Part shown: positions 45,517 to 59,187 of the stretch, in pieces | Position numbering within the stretch: the first letter of the stretch is position 1 | Layout of the letters: each line of letters opens with the position of its first letter | Assembly (NCBI RefSeq): GCF_000715075.1 | Contig: NC_134088.1 | Location: 682,001 to 746,000 of the forward strand | DNA from: Nicotiana tabacum | Lineage: Eukaryota; Streptophyta; Magnoliopsida; Solanales; Solanaceae | Direction: 5' to 3' | Length of the DNA stretch: 64,000 nucleotides | The notes under the pieces: model-generated | The model's database searches: none | Told to the model about the DNA's origin: nothing | Seen by the model: only the letters and a program-made list of their open reading frames with translations | Made by a program: the position numbers and the translations under genes

Positions 45517-48298
45517 TGTGACGACCCGGCCGGTCATCTTAAGAATTAACGCCCCGATCCCCTATTAACTACTTTCCCCAAGTTTAATTCTGCTAATTTG
45601 ATTCGCCGGGATGTTCGGTTGTGAGTTTCGTAGAGTTTTGGGATACTTAGTCCCTGAATGAGAGCTTAAGTATTGGAAAATTAACCGTAGTCAGAACAGT
45701 GTGAAGACGGCCTTGGAATATAAATCCGATGGTTCCGTTAGCTCCATTGGGTGATTTTGGGGTAGGGAGCGTGATCGGAATGTGTTTTGGAGGTTCGTAG
45801 CTAATTTAGGCTTAAAATGCTGAAGTTTGAATTTTTAAAGTTTCCGGTTCGATAGTGAGATTTTGATCCGAGGCTCGGAATGGAATTCCGAAAGTTACAG
45901 TAGTTCCGTCATGTCATTTGGGATGTGTGTGCAAAATTTCAGGTCATTCGGATGTGTTTTGGTTAGGTTTTTGATCGAAAGCGTATTTGGACGAAATTGG
46001 AGTTCTTAGGCTTAAATCCTTGATTAATTCGAGTTTCCGATGTTGTTTTAGGTGTTTTATGGATTGGAACAAGTTTGAATAAGGTATTAGGTGATGCTGG
46101 TTCTTTTGGGGGAGGCCCCAGGGACCTCGGGATGATTTCGGATGGTTGACGGGAAGGTTGAAGAAGTGTTGTAGTAGCTGTAGCATTGCTCCTTCTAGTA
46201 TTTTTGCATCTGCGGCTTGGGGACCACAGATGCGGCTAAGGAAACCGCAGAAGCGGATTTTGGTTTGTTCAGCAGGTTCCGCAGATGTGGTGGATTTTCC
46301 GCAGAAGCGGAACCGCATTTGCGAGTGGAAGACTGCAGGTGCGGAAAATTGGCCATTTAATGAAAGTCGCAGATGCGACACTTGTTCCGTAGAAGCGGGA
46401 CCGCAGATGTGGTCCCAGGGCCGCAAATGCAGAAATTGCTGGGCAGAACATATAACTAGTTGCCTTTGCGAAATTTGGCTATTCTTCCACCATTTTCATC
46501 CGGGTTTGGAGCTTTTGAGAGGGATTTTTGAGGAAAACAAAGTCGATTGGAAGTAATGTCCTTGACTTCATAACTCGTTTTTATGTGATTAAAGACCTAA
46601 CTAATGGTGAGAAATTTGGGGAAAAGGGTAATTAGGGCTTGAGTTTAAGAGACCTTTGATTGAGGATTTGAGGGGTCATTTGGACTCCGATTTTTGTGTT
46701 CTTGTTATGTATAGACTCATGAGAGTACGAGGTTTCTGAAAATAAAAATTTCACCCGATTCCGAGATGTTGGCCAGAGGGGCGTTTTGGTCATTTTACAT
46801 ATTTTCGCGTATTAGCTTAGAATTTAATTGTAGAATCCGTTACTTGAAGTGTTATTTACAATATACAATTGAATTGAATAAATTTGGGCCATTTGGAGTT
46901 GGATACTCGTGGCAAAAGTGTGGTTTCAAGTTGATTTTGAGCTGGATCGAGGTAAGTGGCTTGTCTAACCTTGTGTGGGGGACCTTTTCCCTTAAGATAT
47001 GATATTTGGTAATCGAATGCCTTGTATGTGAGGTGACAAGCGCGTACTTGAGCTAATTGTTGAAAATTCGATTTTACTTTAAGTATTTAAACCGAGTTCC
47101 TTTCTTACCTGTTTTATTCTACTTGCAAATATAGCCTGTGTTTGTTTAGAAAAGCATGCTTAGTTGACTTAGTTGCCTATTTGCTTAAACTTCCTTAATT
47201 GTATTTCGTGAAGCATGTTAGGCTAGAATTAACTGTTTACTTGTTACGAATTTAGTATTTACTTTAATATTCTTGAGCGGCTGCTGTGTGTTTAAATTTG
47301 GGACTACAGGACGGCATCCCGGGAGATCCCCTGCACGTATTTATGATGTGGACTGAGGTGCGGGATACCAAGAGATCCTTGGCATATATATTGAGGATAC
47401 CAAGATATCCCTAGTGTTCATATTGAGGATACCAAGAGATCCTCGGGATACCAAGAGATCCCTAGTGTATTTATTTAGGATACCAAGAGATCTTTGGGAT
47501 ACCAAGAGATCCCTGGCATATATATTGTGGATACCAAGATATCCTCAAGATACCAAGAGATCCCTTGTGTTCATATTGAGGATCCAAGAGATCCTCGGGA
47601 TACCAAGAGATCCCCGGTTGTTATCCTTGCTGTGAGCTGTGTTTTCCTTGTGTTATGCCTTTATTTCTGTTTCCATTATTGTACTCTTATCATACTATAT
47701 AGGTTCTTACTGTGGATTCTCATTTATACTGTTTATATTATCCTGTCATGCTTATTATTATTTACCTCAGTAGGGCTCTGACCTTCTTCGTCACTACCCA
47801 ACTAAGGTTAGGCTTGGAACTTACTGAGTACCGCTGTGGTGTACTCATGCCCCTTTTTCCGCATGTTTTTCATGTGTAGATACAGGTACCTCTATCCAGG
47901 CTTATCACCCTTGAGGCAGGGAGATCTTTCGGAGAATTTGAGGTACATCTGCCACGTCCGCGGACCAAGAAGTCTCTATCTTTATTCTATCTTGTAGTGT
48001 TAGCCTTTTCTATCTTACTGTTGATGTAGACATTCTGGGGATTATAGCACTTTACTATATTTCTTCTAGCTTGTGTTCCTATGAGTTTTCGGGTTTTGGA
48101 ATAGTGATGTAGAAGTTGAGATGTTGTGCTGTATATGCCGAGCGATATCCTTTATACTACTTTCACTTGGTTATTCTTAGCTTTTAAATTTACCTTTCCG
48201 CAAGTTTATATTTACTTTTCTGCATTGTTAGGCTTACTTAGTCGTAGAGACTAGGTGCCGTCACGACAGTTCACAGAGGGAGAACTGGGGTCGTGACA
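45517..48298 (+). repeat. G2 3' LTR (2782 bp)
   Basis: TGTGACGACCCGGCCGG to GGGTCGTGACA. It contains CCGCAGATGCGG-like inverted repeats (about 46200-46440), a ten-unit GGATACCAAGAGATCC array (47352-47615), and, near the end, TAGGTGCCGTCACGAC (48252-48267), an LTR-end motif shared with G1, G3 and LARD-B. Confidence 0.9.
47352..47615 (+). repeat. ten-unit GGGATACCAAGAGATCCC hairpin array
   Basis: Ten copies alternate between about 18 and 33 bases of spacing. The unit is an inverted repeat (GGGAT/ATCCC, 8-base loop). Variants such as GGATACCAAGATATCC keep pairing arms. The array lies in the same part of the LTR as the G1 and G3 arrays. Confidence 0.85.
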
Positions 48299-49203
48299 AA
48301 AAATTTAGAAGGGAACCTATTTATAAGATAGGTTCCAGTCAGAACACACTCACCCCAATATTGGAGGGGAACTTTTGCATGAAATAACAACCCTCTTGCA
48401 ACTTCTAGCAGATGTCTGTGTTTCCTCTCAACAATTCCATTTTGTTGAGGGGTAGAAACACAAGATGTCTCATGTAGAATCCATTGTTCATCAAGGAAGG
48501 TAGATTCTAGTGTGCCTTTACCCAATTCCAAATCATTGTCAGATCTTATCTTCCTCACCTTTTTGTTGAACTGACTTTCAACCATGTTAAGAAAAGATTT
48601 TAGAACTGAAAATGCATTAGCTTTTGAACTTAAGAGAATAATCCAGACTGCCCTACTGTCATCATCCACAATGGTTAAAAAATACTTGTATCCATTGTAT
48701 GTAGTTGTCCTAAAAGGTCCCCACGTATAAATGTGTATAAGATCAAATAGCTAAAGTTTTGATTTGACTTGTGGGGAAAGGGAGTCTAGTTTGCCTAGCT
48801 TGAGGACAGACATCACACACATAAATTTTGAGGAAACTGAAATTCTTCATTACTGAAAAAGGTAAATGCTCTAGTCTTACATGCCATTAATTTATAGTAG
48901 GAATTGCATTTGCTTTGAGAGATACTATAAAAGAAATGGGACAAGACGTAGGACTATAAACTAGACTAGAATTGCTTCCTTTTGAAATTGAAAATACATT
49001 ATGAGACTGGAGCAGATATAATCCATCTCTAACTTCACCAAAAAATTGTCCCCTCCTCATTAAAGGGACCTGCAACAAGCATTCAATAGAAGTCAGAATT
49101 AGAGAGCAACTAAATTGTGCACATAACTTATGGACAGGTAATAAGTTATACGTAAAGGAAGGAACATAAAGAACCCTTTGAAGAATCATATCAGGACTAA
49201 TAC
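48299..49203 (-). pseudogene. pol: copia pol: GAG-pre-integrase, HHCC and integrase core
   Basis: From the LARD-B2 junction the minus strand reads ISPDMILQRVLYVPSFTYNL and VHKLC (pre-integrase), then WHVRLEHLPFS with CDVCPQAR (an intact HHCC zinc site), one stop, then VDDDSRAVWI, IRSDNDLELG, STPQQNGIVERKHRHLLEVA and YLINRFPSKF. This is a D-D-E copia integrase with both Asp and the Glu present. It is interrupted at 48299 by G2. Confidence 0.9.
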
Positions 49204-52136
49204 TGTCATGACCCAAAATCCACTAGTCGTGATGGCACCTAACCCAACCCGCTAGGTAAGCCAACTAATATCGATCCAATTTCAATAATATTTAATGAGA
49301 CAATTAATCAAATAAATTATCTAAATCTTGTACATTCCGAAGGATTGGTAGTACAAATTATGAGCTTCTGAGAATAGAGTTTACAAAGCTAATATAAAGT
49401 AAATACATCATCTGTTTGAAATATACTTAAACAGACTTTATAATTCTAAGGCTACCATGAACAAGAGGCAGCTATAAAAGGGACACAAGTATATCTTCTA
49501 ATTCAGCTCCCCTCGAACACAGCAACATCGGCATCCGGAATCTGCACACAATGTGCAGGAAGTGTAGTATGAGTACAACCGACCCCATGTACTCAATAAG
49601 TGACAAACTTAAAATTAAGTTGAAAGTAGTGATGAGCTGGAACATAGGTCGGGTCTAATTTGGTATCCAATAGCAGTTCATAACAATATACAATATATAA
49701 ATAAAGAAGTAATTCAGAGATAAAAAACTTGGATTTTCATTGTTTTTTTTTCGAAAAATAGTTCTGCCTTTCAAGTATATCAGTAAAAACTCAACTCTTT
49801 TACCAAAATCGTCGAAAATACGAGTAAGTTTGAAAACTATGAGTTTTTCCAAAAATCATTTCAATAGTAAATATGATGTTACATTTCTTCCAGATAGAAT
49901 GTGTGAAATACCTCTCTATGCCCACATATCAATGTGTGTAAAAAAGTCACGAATGACGTGATACCGTACAACATGAGGAAAAATGTATCTCTATTCCTGT
50001 ATGTCATGTGCATGTCAAATGCGGTACGACTCAGTAGCAAAACCATATTCATATTCTTAAAGTATCAATCCACTCAGCCTTCCTAGTCACTCAGTCCTCA
50101 CACCCACTTAGTCCCCCCGGTCACTCAGTCCTCCTAATCACTCGGTACTCACACACAGTAGGTACCTGCACTCATTGGGGGCGTGCAGACTCCGGAGGAG
50201 CTCCTTCAGCCCAAGCACTATAACAAGCCAATCATGGTATAACCATTAGGCCCTTGGCCTCACCCAGGCATAAATCAATAAAACATGCTGCAGTGTGCAG
50301 CCCGATCCTATAAATATCATCACAATCATGCCCTCACCCTCACTCAGGCATAAATCAATAGAACATGCTGCGACGTGCAGCCCAATCCCATAAATATCCT
50401 CACAATCAAGCTCTCGGTCTCATTCAGTCATCAATATCTTCAGTCTCTCGGGCCCTCAATATTATGAAACTACCCTGGCAACAATAATATGATGTATCAA
50501 TAAATAAAAAATGAGACTGAGATATGATATGAATGCATGAATATGACTGAGTACGAAATATCAAATGAAATCAGTGAGGTGACAGCAAGAAACGACCAAT
50601 ATGGGTCCTAACATTATTAGCATAAATTTTAAAAGATGATATCTAGCATGATTGACAACTTAATTAATTAATCAAATGTTGAGAACACAAATATCAACAA
50701 ACTAGGGACACTAAACAGTGCAAAGGAAATAACAGAGTCACAATTCAGAGGGTGCACGCCCACATGCTCGTCACCTAGCATGTGCGTCACCTCAACACCA
50801 ATCACATAGCACATAATTTAGGGTTTCACACACTCAACACTAAGTTTAAAAGAGTTACTTATCTTGAACAAGCCGATTCCACTACCTAGCAAGCCAAGCG
50901 ATGCTATAGAAATGCCATCACGCGTGTTTCGACCTCCAAATGGCTCAAAACTAACCTAAAGACAAATCAAATACATCTAATAATGCTAAATGAACCAATC
51001 CCAATCGAAAAAGGTCGAATCTTTAATTAAAAACCCAAAATCGGCCAAAAAGCCCAACCCAGGCCCGCACCTCGGAACCCGACAAAATTTATAAAATCCG
51101 ATAACCCATTCAATTACGAGTCCAACCATATTAGTTTTACTCAAATCTGACTCCAAATCGGTGCTCAAAACTCCAAAATTCACTTTATGGGATTTTAGAC
51201 AAAACCCCCAAATTTCACTTTGAAATCATCAATCAAATGCCCAAAACAAAGATGGATTCATGAAATATAACCAAAATCGAGTATAGAATACTTATCCCAA
51301 TACATATGGTGAAAATATCCTCAAATATTGTCCAAATCCAAGCTCTCAAACTCAAAATATGACTAAATGAACAAACTTTCCATATTAAGTAATTTTGCCA
51401 GCTGTTCTGTCTCGTTTTGCTTTCCAAATGATCCCGAAACTTGTTTTTGAAACTCCAATGGATTCCTTGTGAAGTTTCAGTCAAGATAGGCTTTTGAATC
51501 ACTCCATTTGACCTTATAATGAAGGAGATATGTTGGTTTCAATATTTGAAAATAGTGTAGATTTTTAAATACGAAACAGTGACAATTTCGTAACTAATCT
51601 GAAAATAATTTGGCCACCCAATTCTTAGTAAAATGGCCATAAAATCCTCATACGATGTCCAAATTCGACGATTCTTTTTGCTATGACTTCGTAATTACAA
51701 TGCAGATCTAATGCTCCAATCAAAACAGAAATTGAAGCTCATTTGATTAATGTGGTACCATTTATGCTTGAAGAAACGACGTCGAAACATAAGAAAAATG
51801 AGCACAACACAACCCAAACCTATCCGAAACTCACCTGAGCCCCTCGGCACCCCGTACTATCATACCAAAAATTCCCAGAATATAACACGGACCTACTCGA
51901 GGCCTCAAATCATGTATAACAACATCTAAACGACGAAACACACATCAAATCAAACTTAATGGACTTTCGAACTTTCGACTTCCAAACTCGCACCGAAACA
52001 TATCAAATTACCTCGGAATGAACTCAAATTTTGCGCACAAGTCCTAATATATCATACGGAGCTACTCGTGCCCCAAAACCATTGAGAAAAGTGAAAATGC
52101 TCAAAATAACCGGTCAGGTCATTACATTCTCCCCCA
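49204..52136 (-). repeat. LARD-B2 left LTR
   Basis: TGTCATGACCC to GGTCATTACA in plus reading. It has two well-paired inverted repeats GCTGCAGTGTGCAGC (50287-50301) and GCTGCGACGTGCAGC (50367-50381), and the CAGGAAGTGTAGTATGAGTA block followed by ACCGACCCC (about 49557-49586). Confidence 0.88.
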
Positions 52137-55100
52137 CTTAAACATACGTTCATCCTCGAACATGCCAAGAGTTGTTCCTAAGTCGTCAAACCATCGTGTA
52201 ACCTTACTATGCATATATCTGGGGGTGATCCCCCGTCACCCTATACTATATATGCTTGACAACACGATATAACTGAAGATCATTACTTCAACCTTAGTCT
52301 GTAAACCACAAAATCTAATTTCCAACATCCGGAATTTACTACAAGACCCAAAATTCGCATCTACATACTATATAAGTCTGAACAAGTTGTATTAAGCCAT
52401 AACAACAACCCAAGATGTAATCACCCGACATACCACATGACTCGCATACTCATAGCAAAAGTTTTGATCATAGTAGCTGCTCAAAACAACCCAATACCGT
52501 TAATAAACCTCATGTCAAACAAAATCTTGTTCTAAAGCCTTTGTGTACTACAAATGATGAAAGAAACACACAGAAACTCATAAGCATTCATCATATCAAC
52601 AAGTCATGGAGCTCCCCCTCCTTCGATAAGAACTATAGCGAATTTCTAAGCCGATCAGCAACATTATCCTTACAAATATACTGCAATCAAATCCAATAGC
52701 ACCCATTCTAGGTCCGACGACCTTATCTTATCAAATACAAGCTACTCTAATGACATGCCTCACCAATCCTACCCGGAGCCACAAACCGTGTAATCTTTGC
52801 ATCAATATGCAACAATTCAAATTTACTCAAACATACAAAATGACTCTAATGAGAGAACCATCCCGCAAGCTGAACAAGTACCACCACAACACAATGCTAA
52901 GAACCCATCACACATCATAGAACCAAAACACACGAATCTAACACAAAGGATCATATCCCAACATAACTTCATTGCAATGCACGACCCTATCCAAACACTG
53001 GTCCACATGAAATACCTCAAGTCACAATGTTCAAAATCAACAACCACGAGCAATTTGACATCTAGTACCAAAAGTGCACGACCATACCCACTGAATAAAA
53101 TAACTCAATACCATAGTCCACAATGAACATAATCAACGCACAATCAATTATTCAACACCCAAATACCTATCCTTTTCAAATTCTGCTATAAAGCCCGAAT
53201 AAAAGCGCATCGTATGTGTATATACCCAACGAATCACAACTCCTCATAGCATAGAAGAGTAAATCACAAATATTTTCAGAACAAAAATAAGCTCAACAAC
53301 AATCGAATGGCACATCCTTAAACAATAAGAGTATGGAGCCAACCAATCCGACCTGGTGTCGAACACACATCCTCATTAGGCCTACTAATGGACCATAAAC
53401 CAACTCTGGTCACCCAGAAATAGATACATAACATTCCAAAAGTCCACAATGACTGAACCATAAAGCATACTATCATCTGTCTAGCTTTGGCCACATCTTC
53501 ACAGTCTACAACCATGAAACAATCTGTTTCTAAGAACTCCCGTTCTCCAAATTCATAGAACACACAAATCGCCTTATCTGATCCCAACTACACCGCTTGA
53601 ATGTCTAACACATATCTCATACACGATCATCCCATGAGGAATACTTATATAATTCTTCCGTGCCACATAGAAAAATTTGAATATCAACAAATGATCAACC
53701 AAGCGAGTGCCGCAATACCAATGAAGTATCCATAAATCAAAACACAGTGCCCCTTCTAAAATTTACACTCTCATCAAGCTATATCTAATATTAATATCAT
53801 TTATCTAGTCCTCTAAAACCGTCCATGCTGCTTAAGGATTCATGACCTTCCCTTTAAAACTGAATCGTAACCTTGCACATGCCAATCTCAATCCCACACA
53901 ACACACGGCACATACAATGCCATTATATGAAAAATACGAGAACTTCATAATCCGCTCCGAGTCATAAGTAACTACTCACTCAATCAGCCTAGAACTTTTC
54001 ATTTGATCCCACCTAGGATAAAATCACCATACGCATCATGTCCCGCACATCAACAGGAAATATACACCTCAATTGTGGTAGAAACCATTGAGAACTCTTC
54101 GAAGACCATTTGCACATAACGAAGCTGATAGAACTGAATCGCTCTAATCAATCGAGCCACGCAGGTTGTCAAAACCCAAGGGTATCGCCACAAAACACCT
54201 ATATGAACTTACCTCATAAGAACTGAAAGCCAATCACATCTCAATTGCAATATTTAAATCTTGAATCCATTAGAACCATTCTCGAGTGCCTTACACGTTG
54301 CTCAAATCTCAATGAAAATGACTAAACGAACCGAGCGGTTCGTGCCCCATATGCACCCCAACACCCTAATTAGTAATTCACACCTCTAAGCAACCGAGAA
54401 AATTTCTACTCCATGAACACTACATCCTTCACGACTAACCACTCAATCATTTCATGATTTCCATATACCCATAGAGTGTAAAACAACCGGTATCCAGAAA
54501 TTCCCTTACTCGAGTCATCCTCGACCTCAACCTCAACCTCTGTAAGCCATAACTGATTCACTAATATACCTTAAAATGAACCCAATACAACATATAATTG
54601 TGCAATCAACCCGTCGATAACATACTCCCCCACTTGGTGCAAAGCCAAAGAATAAAGCATTTGATAACTTACAGTACCCTTACTCTGTTGCTGCCAATAT
54701 CGTGCACTAAAATTCAACTAAATCCTTCATATGCTCATGTAACACAAACCATCTAATATCTCAGATCATCTACAAATTCTCGCATTCACCCTTGTAACAT
54801 TCAAGCTAACTCTCATAATGATCCAAACTCAAATTGCAACACGTATAATTTACTAGTAAAAGAGAACTCGCTCCAAAACAACATAGGGATCACACAACCT
54901 CAGGACACCCCGCAGGAGACAACCCACCTGCTTAGTCTTAAACAACATCTTTCCATACCCTTCCATAGTAACAAATAGTACGCAATTACTTAATCTTCCT
55001 GATTTTGAACTCATCAACAAGACATGAGAATCTAATTCGTTCCCCAATTAAACATCACGAAAGATCCTCCAATATGCTTATAACTCGATATTATACGTCA

Positions 55101-55599
55101 CATCAAGGAAGAAATCAAACAACTAATTTACATCTCAATCAAACTCTTTTCGTCAAATTCAACCCATATGAACACATCTCGCAGCCATATCATACCCATC
55201 ATGTAGCCATCCAGCCACAAATCCCATTAATAGAGACATTGCTGGACATATAAATGCAACACACGTGCTCACACAATCAACATCTCTGAGATCAAGCTAC
55301 AGTCAAAACCCGCCTCAAGTCCTCCAAACTGGCCTATCATCAACACATAGAAATCACATTTCGCACCTCATCCAGGAAATTACAAGTCGTCGATGCACAG
55401 CTGATACCGAGCGCTCAAGTGCGACGCTTCAAGCTAAATCAATGTTGTACAATAAGGAAAAAAACATGGGAAGTATGTCCTAAATGCCCTGTAGCCTCTC
55501 GAAGATAGGTATGGACATCATCATACCGATCCGCAAGACTCTACTAGACATTTGCTCATGACTTGTAGAACCTATGAACCTAGAGCTCTGATACCAATC
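52137..55599 (-). other. LARD-B2 internal region, non-coding
   Basis: Colinear with 29903-33644. The leader blocks GTCTAGTAGAGTCTTG (one base different here) and GAGGCTACAGGGCATTTAGG lie at about 55479-55550, just inside the PBS. The region matching the 79-codon frame of LARD-B1 (31598-31837) contains stops here. Confidence 0.75.
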
Positions 55600-58292
55600 T
55601 GTCACGACCCAAAATCTACTAGTCATGATGGCACCTAACCTAACCTGCTAGGTAAGCCAACTAATATCTATCTAGTTTCAATGATATTTAATAAGACAAT
55701 TAATCAAAGAAATTATCTAAATCTTATACATTCCTAAGGACTGGTAGTACAAATTATGAGCTTCTAAGAATAGAGTTTACAAAGTTGATATGAAGTAAAT
55801 ACATCTTCTGTTTGAAAAATACTTAAATAGAGTTTTGTATTCTAAGGCTACCATGAACAAGAGACAACTACAACAGGGATGCAAGTACATATTCGAATTC
55901 GGCTCCCCTCGAACACAACAACATCGACATCCGAAATCTGCACGCAATGTACATGAAGTGTAGTATGAGTACAACCGATCCCATGTACTCAATAAGTAAC
56001 AAACCTAAACTTAGGTTGAAAGCAGTGACGAGCTGGAACATAGGTCGAGTCCTATACCACTATGTAATAGCAGTTCATAACAATATACAACATATAAATA
56101 AGGAAGTAGTTCAGTGATAAAATGCTTGGCGTTTTCATAGTTATTTTTTGAAAATAAGTTCCTCCTTTCAAGTATATCAGTGAAAACTCAACTCTTTTAC
56201 CAAAATCGTCAAAAATACGAGCAAGTTTGAAAATTGTGAGTTTTTCCAAAAATCCTTTCAACAGTAAATATGATGTTTCATTTCTTCCAGATAGCATGTG
56301 TAAAATACCTCTCTATGCCCACATATCAACGCGTGTAAAACAATGTCATGAATGATGTGATACCGTAAAGCATGAGGAAAAATGTATCTCTATGCCGGTA
56401 TGTCATGTGCATGTCAAATGCGATACGACTCAGTATCAAAACCATATGCATACTCTCATAGTATCAATCCACTCAGTCCTCCCAGTCACTCAGTCCTCAC
56501 ATCCACTCAGTCCTCCCGATCACTTGACACTCGCACTCAGTAGGTACTTGAGGCCTCACTTAAGCATAAATCAATAAAACATACTGCGACGTGTAGCTCG
56601 ATCCCATAAATATCCTCACAATGAGGCCCTCCCCCTCACTCAAGCATAAATCAATAGAACAAGCTATATCATGCAGCCCAATCCCACAAATATCCTCACA
56701 ATCAGGCCCTCGGCCTCACTCACTCATCAATCTCTCTAGTTTGTCGGGCCCTCAATGTTATAAAACAAGCCCGACAAAAATGATATGATGTATCAATAAA
56801 TAACAACTGAGACTGAGATATGATATGAATGCATGAATATGACTGAGTACGAAATATCAATGAAATCAGTAAGGTGACAATAAGAAACGACCACTGTGGG
56901 TCCTAACAATATCAACATAAAGCCTAAACATGATATCTAGCATGACTGACAACTCAATTGATTAATCACATGGTGAGAACACAGATATCAACAAACTAGG
57001 GACACTAAACAGTACCAGGGAAACAACGAAGTCACAATTCATAGGGTGCACGCCCACATGCCCGTTATGTAGCATGTGCGTCACCTCAACACCAATCACA
57101 TAGCACATAATTCGGGGTTTTATGCCCTCAACACTAAGTTTAAAAGAGTTACTTATCTTGAACAAGCTAATTCCGCTACCGAGCAAGCCAAGCGATTCTC
57201 CAAAAATGCCATCACGTGTGTTTCGACCTCAGAATGGCCCAAAACTAACCAAAAGAAAAATCAAATATATCAAACAATGCTAAAGAAACCAATCCCAGTC
57301 GAAAAAGGTCGAATCTTTAATCAAAAGCCCAAAATCGGCCAAAAAGTCCAATTTGGACCCGCACATCAGAACCCGACAAAATTTACAAAATTCGACAACC
57401 CATTCAATTATGAGTTCAACTATATTAGTTTCACTTAAATCTGACTTCAAATCAGTGTTCAAAACTCCAAAATTCACTTTATAAATTTTTAGACAAAACC
57501 CCCAATTTCACTTTGAAATCATCAATCACATGCGAAAAATGAAGATGGATTCATGAAATATAACCAAAATCAAGTAAAGAACCCTTACCCCAATCCATAT
57601 GATGAAAAATGCCTCAGAAAAATTGTCCAAATTCGAGCTCCCTAACTCAAAATATGACCAAATGAACAAACCTTCCATATTAAGTAATTTTGCCCCAGCT
57701 ATTTTGCCGCATTTTTCATGCCAAATAATCTTTGAAACTTACTTTTTATGCCTCCAATGGTTTTCTTGTGAAATTTCAGTCAAGATAGGCTTTTAAATCA
57801 CTCTATTTGACCTTATAATGAAGGAGATATGCTAGTTTCAATATTTGAAAATAGTGCAGATTTTTAAATACGATATGGATCTAATGCTTCAATCAAAATA
57901 GAAAATGAAGCTCATTTGCTTAATGTGGTACCATTTATGCTTGAAGAAACAACGTCGGAACATAAGAAAAACGAGCGTAACACAGCCCAAAACCTATCCG
58001 AAACTCACCCGAGCCCCTCGCCACCCCGTACGAATATACCAACAAGTTCTATAATATAATACGGACCCACTCGAGGCCTCAAATGATGTATAACAATATC
58101 GAAATGATGAAAAGCACATCAAATCAAACTTAATGAACTTTCGAGTTCTAAAACTCACGCCGAAACATATCAAATCAACTCGGAATGAACTCAAATTTTG
58201 CACACAAGTCTAATGCATCATACAGAGCTACTCGTGCCCCCAAACTACCGAGTGAAGTACAAATGCTCAAAATGACCAATTAGTTCATTACA
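55600..58292 (-). repeat. LARD-B2 right LTR
   Basis: TGTCACGACCC to AGTTCATTACA in plus reading. It is about 240 bp shorter than its partner through deletions (for example after TACTTGAGGCCTCAC near 56545 and near 57870). Its two hairpin cores are degraded. Confidence 0.85.
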
Positions 58293-59187
58293 CATACATA
58301 CACTCCCTATATGTGTAACAAACAATTGAAAAGAATTTGGCAAAATAATATGTAAAGGTAAAGGAAGTGAAGTGAGATTTAGAAAGGAACTTGACTCAAA
58401 ATGTGCTCTGAAACACTTGAGTGAATTATCCAAGTGTTAGTGTTAAAAGCAGCTAGACAGGTACCAGAGTACTTAAGAATAGTACCAGCAACTGCATTTG
58501 CATTGATCTCTAATGCTACTGTCCCTGTACTGCCAAGCTGAACCTATTTGATGATGTTCACAAGTTTTGAAACCTGCTCTTTGCTGAAAAACTGATTCTG
58601 ATTGTTCATAGCTTCTTCATTGTTGGTAGTTGGCATCACCTCACCTTCATGTGCTCCCACAACAACATTTGCCTTCACTCCTCCCTGATAGTTGTTTGTT
58701 TTGTTGAATATAAAGTCTTCAGGAAAACTTATGAGCCTATAACAATCTGCCCTTACATGCCCTATCTTCATGCAATGAGTGCAACTTACATTAGGATTGT
58801 ATTTGGTTTTCCTTGTTTTAAATTTCTGATGCTGGTTTGCATTCTTCTGTGATGCATTCCATGGCTTTTGATTCTGATTGTTGTTTCTCCTTTGTGAAGT
58901 TTTGCCCTATGCAGTCACCATGAAGGATGTTGCATCAGAGTGGTTCATTGGACTCGAATACACTTCCCTTTGGCTTTCATCTTGCAACAGTACTGAGTAG
59001 GCATAATCTATATTGGGAAGTGGATTCATCATTAATATGTTTCCTCTTACTTGAGAGCACACATCATTTAATCCCATGAGGAATTGAATGATTCTCTAAT
59101 CTTCCAAAAACTTGACTACTTTCTTCTTCCCCCAATAACACAGGTGCAGGTACATCCTAAGTGTGAGTTCAGGGAATCCAGCTCATA
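58293..59187 (-). pseudogene. gag: copia gag C-terminal half and protease
   Basis: The minus strand shows a Gag zinc knuckle CTHCMKIGHVRADCYR (58740-58782, intact C-X2-C-X4-H-X4-C), then EDFIFNKTNNYQGG and SKEQVSKLVNIIK. The protease site reads NTWIIHSSVSEHIL, so the catalytic D-S-G is changed to H-S-S and the enzyme is dead. After a frameshift, LPNSFQLFVTHIGSVC runs to the LARD-B2 junction. The N-terminal half of Gag, the PBS and leader are missing: retroelement homology switches at about 59187 to a gypsy LTR. Confidence 0.85.

Larger units (their letters stand above)
40492..48298 (+). mobile_element. G2: Ty3/gypsy chromovirus nested in copia integrase (7.8 kb)
   Basis: Starts TGTGACGACCCG, ends GGGTCGTGACA, flanked by AAAAC (40487-40491) and AAAAA (48299-48303), a 5-bp target duplication with one change. 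Joining the copia flanks with one target copy gives an open frame (SKF-LQGKTPYE), which confirms the boundaries. The order is truncated 5' LTR, pol without gag, purine tract (about 45507-45516), 3' LTR. It is related to G1 by pol but has a different LTR. Confidence 0.92.
49204..58292 (-). mobile_element. LARD-B2: 9.1 kb non-coding LTR retrotransposon nested in copia pol
   Basis: LTRs are 49204-52136 and 55600-58292, with a minus-strand PBS TGGTATCAGAGCTCTAGG (55579-55596) and a purine-rich AAGTGGGGGAGAA at the left internal end. Flanks AATAC (49199-49203) and CATAC (58293-58297) are a target duplication with one change. Joining the copia flanks with one copy gives the open frame GSVC-ISPDMIL. 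The internal 3.46 kb (52137-55599) is homologous to the LARD-B1 internal region and codes for nothing recognisable. Confidence 0.92.

Noticed and set aside
47352..47615. Regularly spaced short repeats resembling a CRISPR array
   Set aside because: The spacers are themselves repeated and of two lengths, the array is inside a plant LTR, and there are no cas genes. It is an LTR minisatellite.
52797..53126. 109-codon plus-strand ORF in LARD-B2
   Set aside because: It is antisense to the element, low in complexity (Gln/Thr/Ser-rich), and not kept open in LARD-B1.
57076..57438. 120-codon ORF in the LARD-B2 right LTR
   Set aside because: It lies in an LTR. The equivalent stretches in the other three LARD-B LTRs are not open, and no motif is visible.
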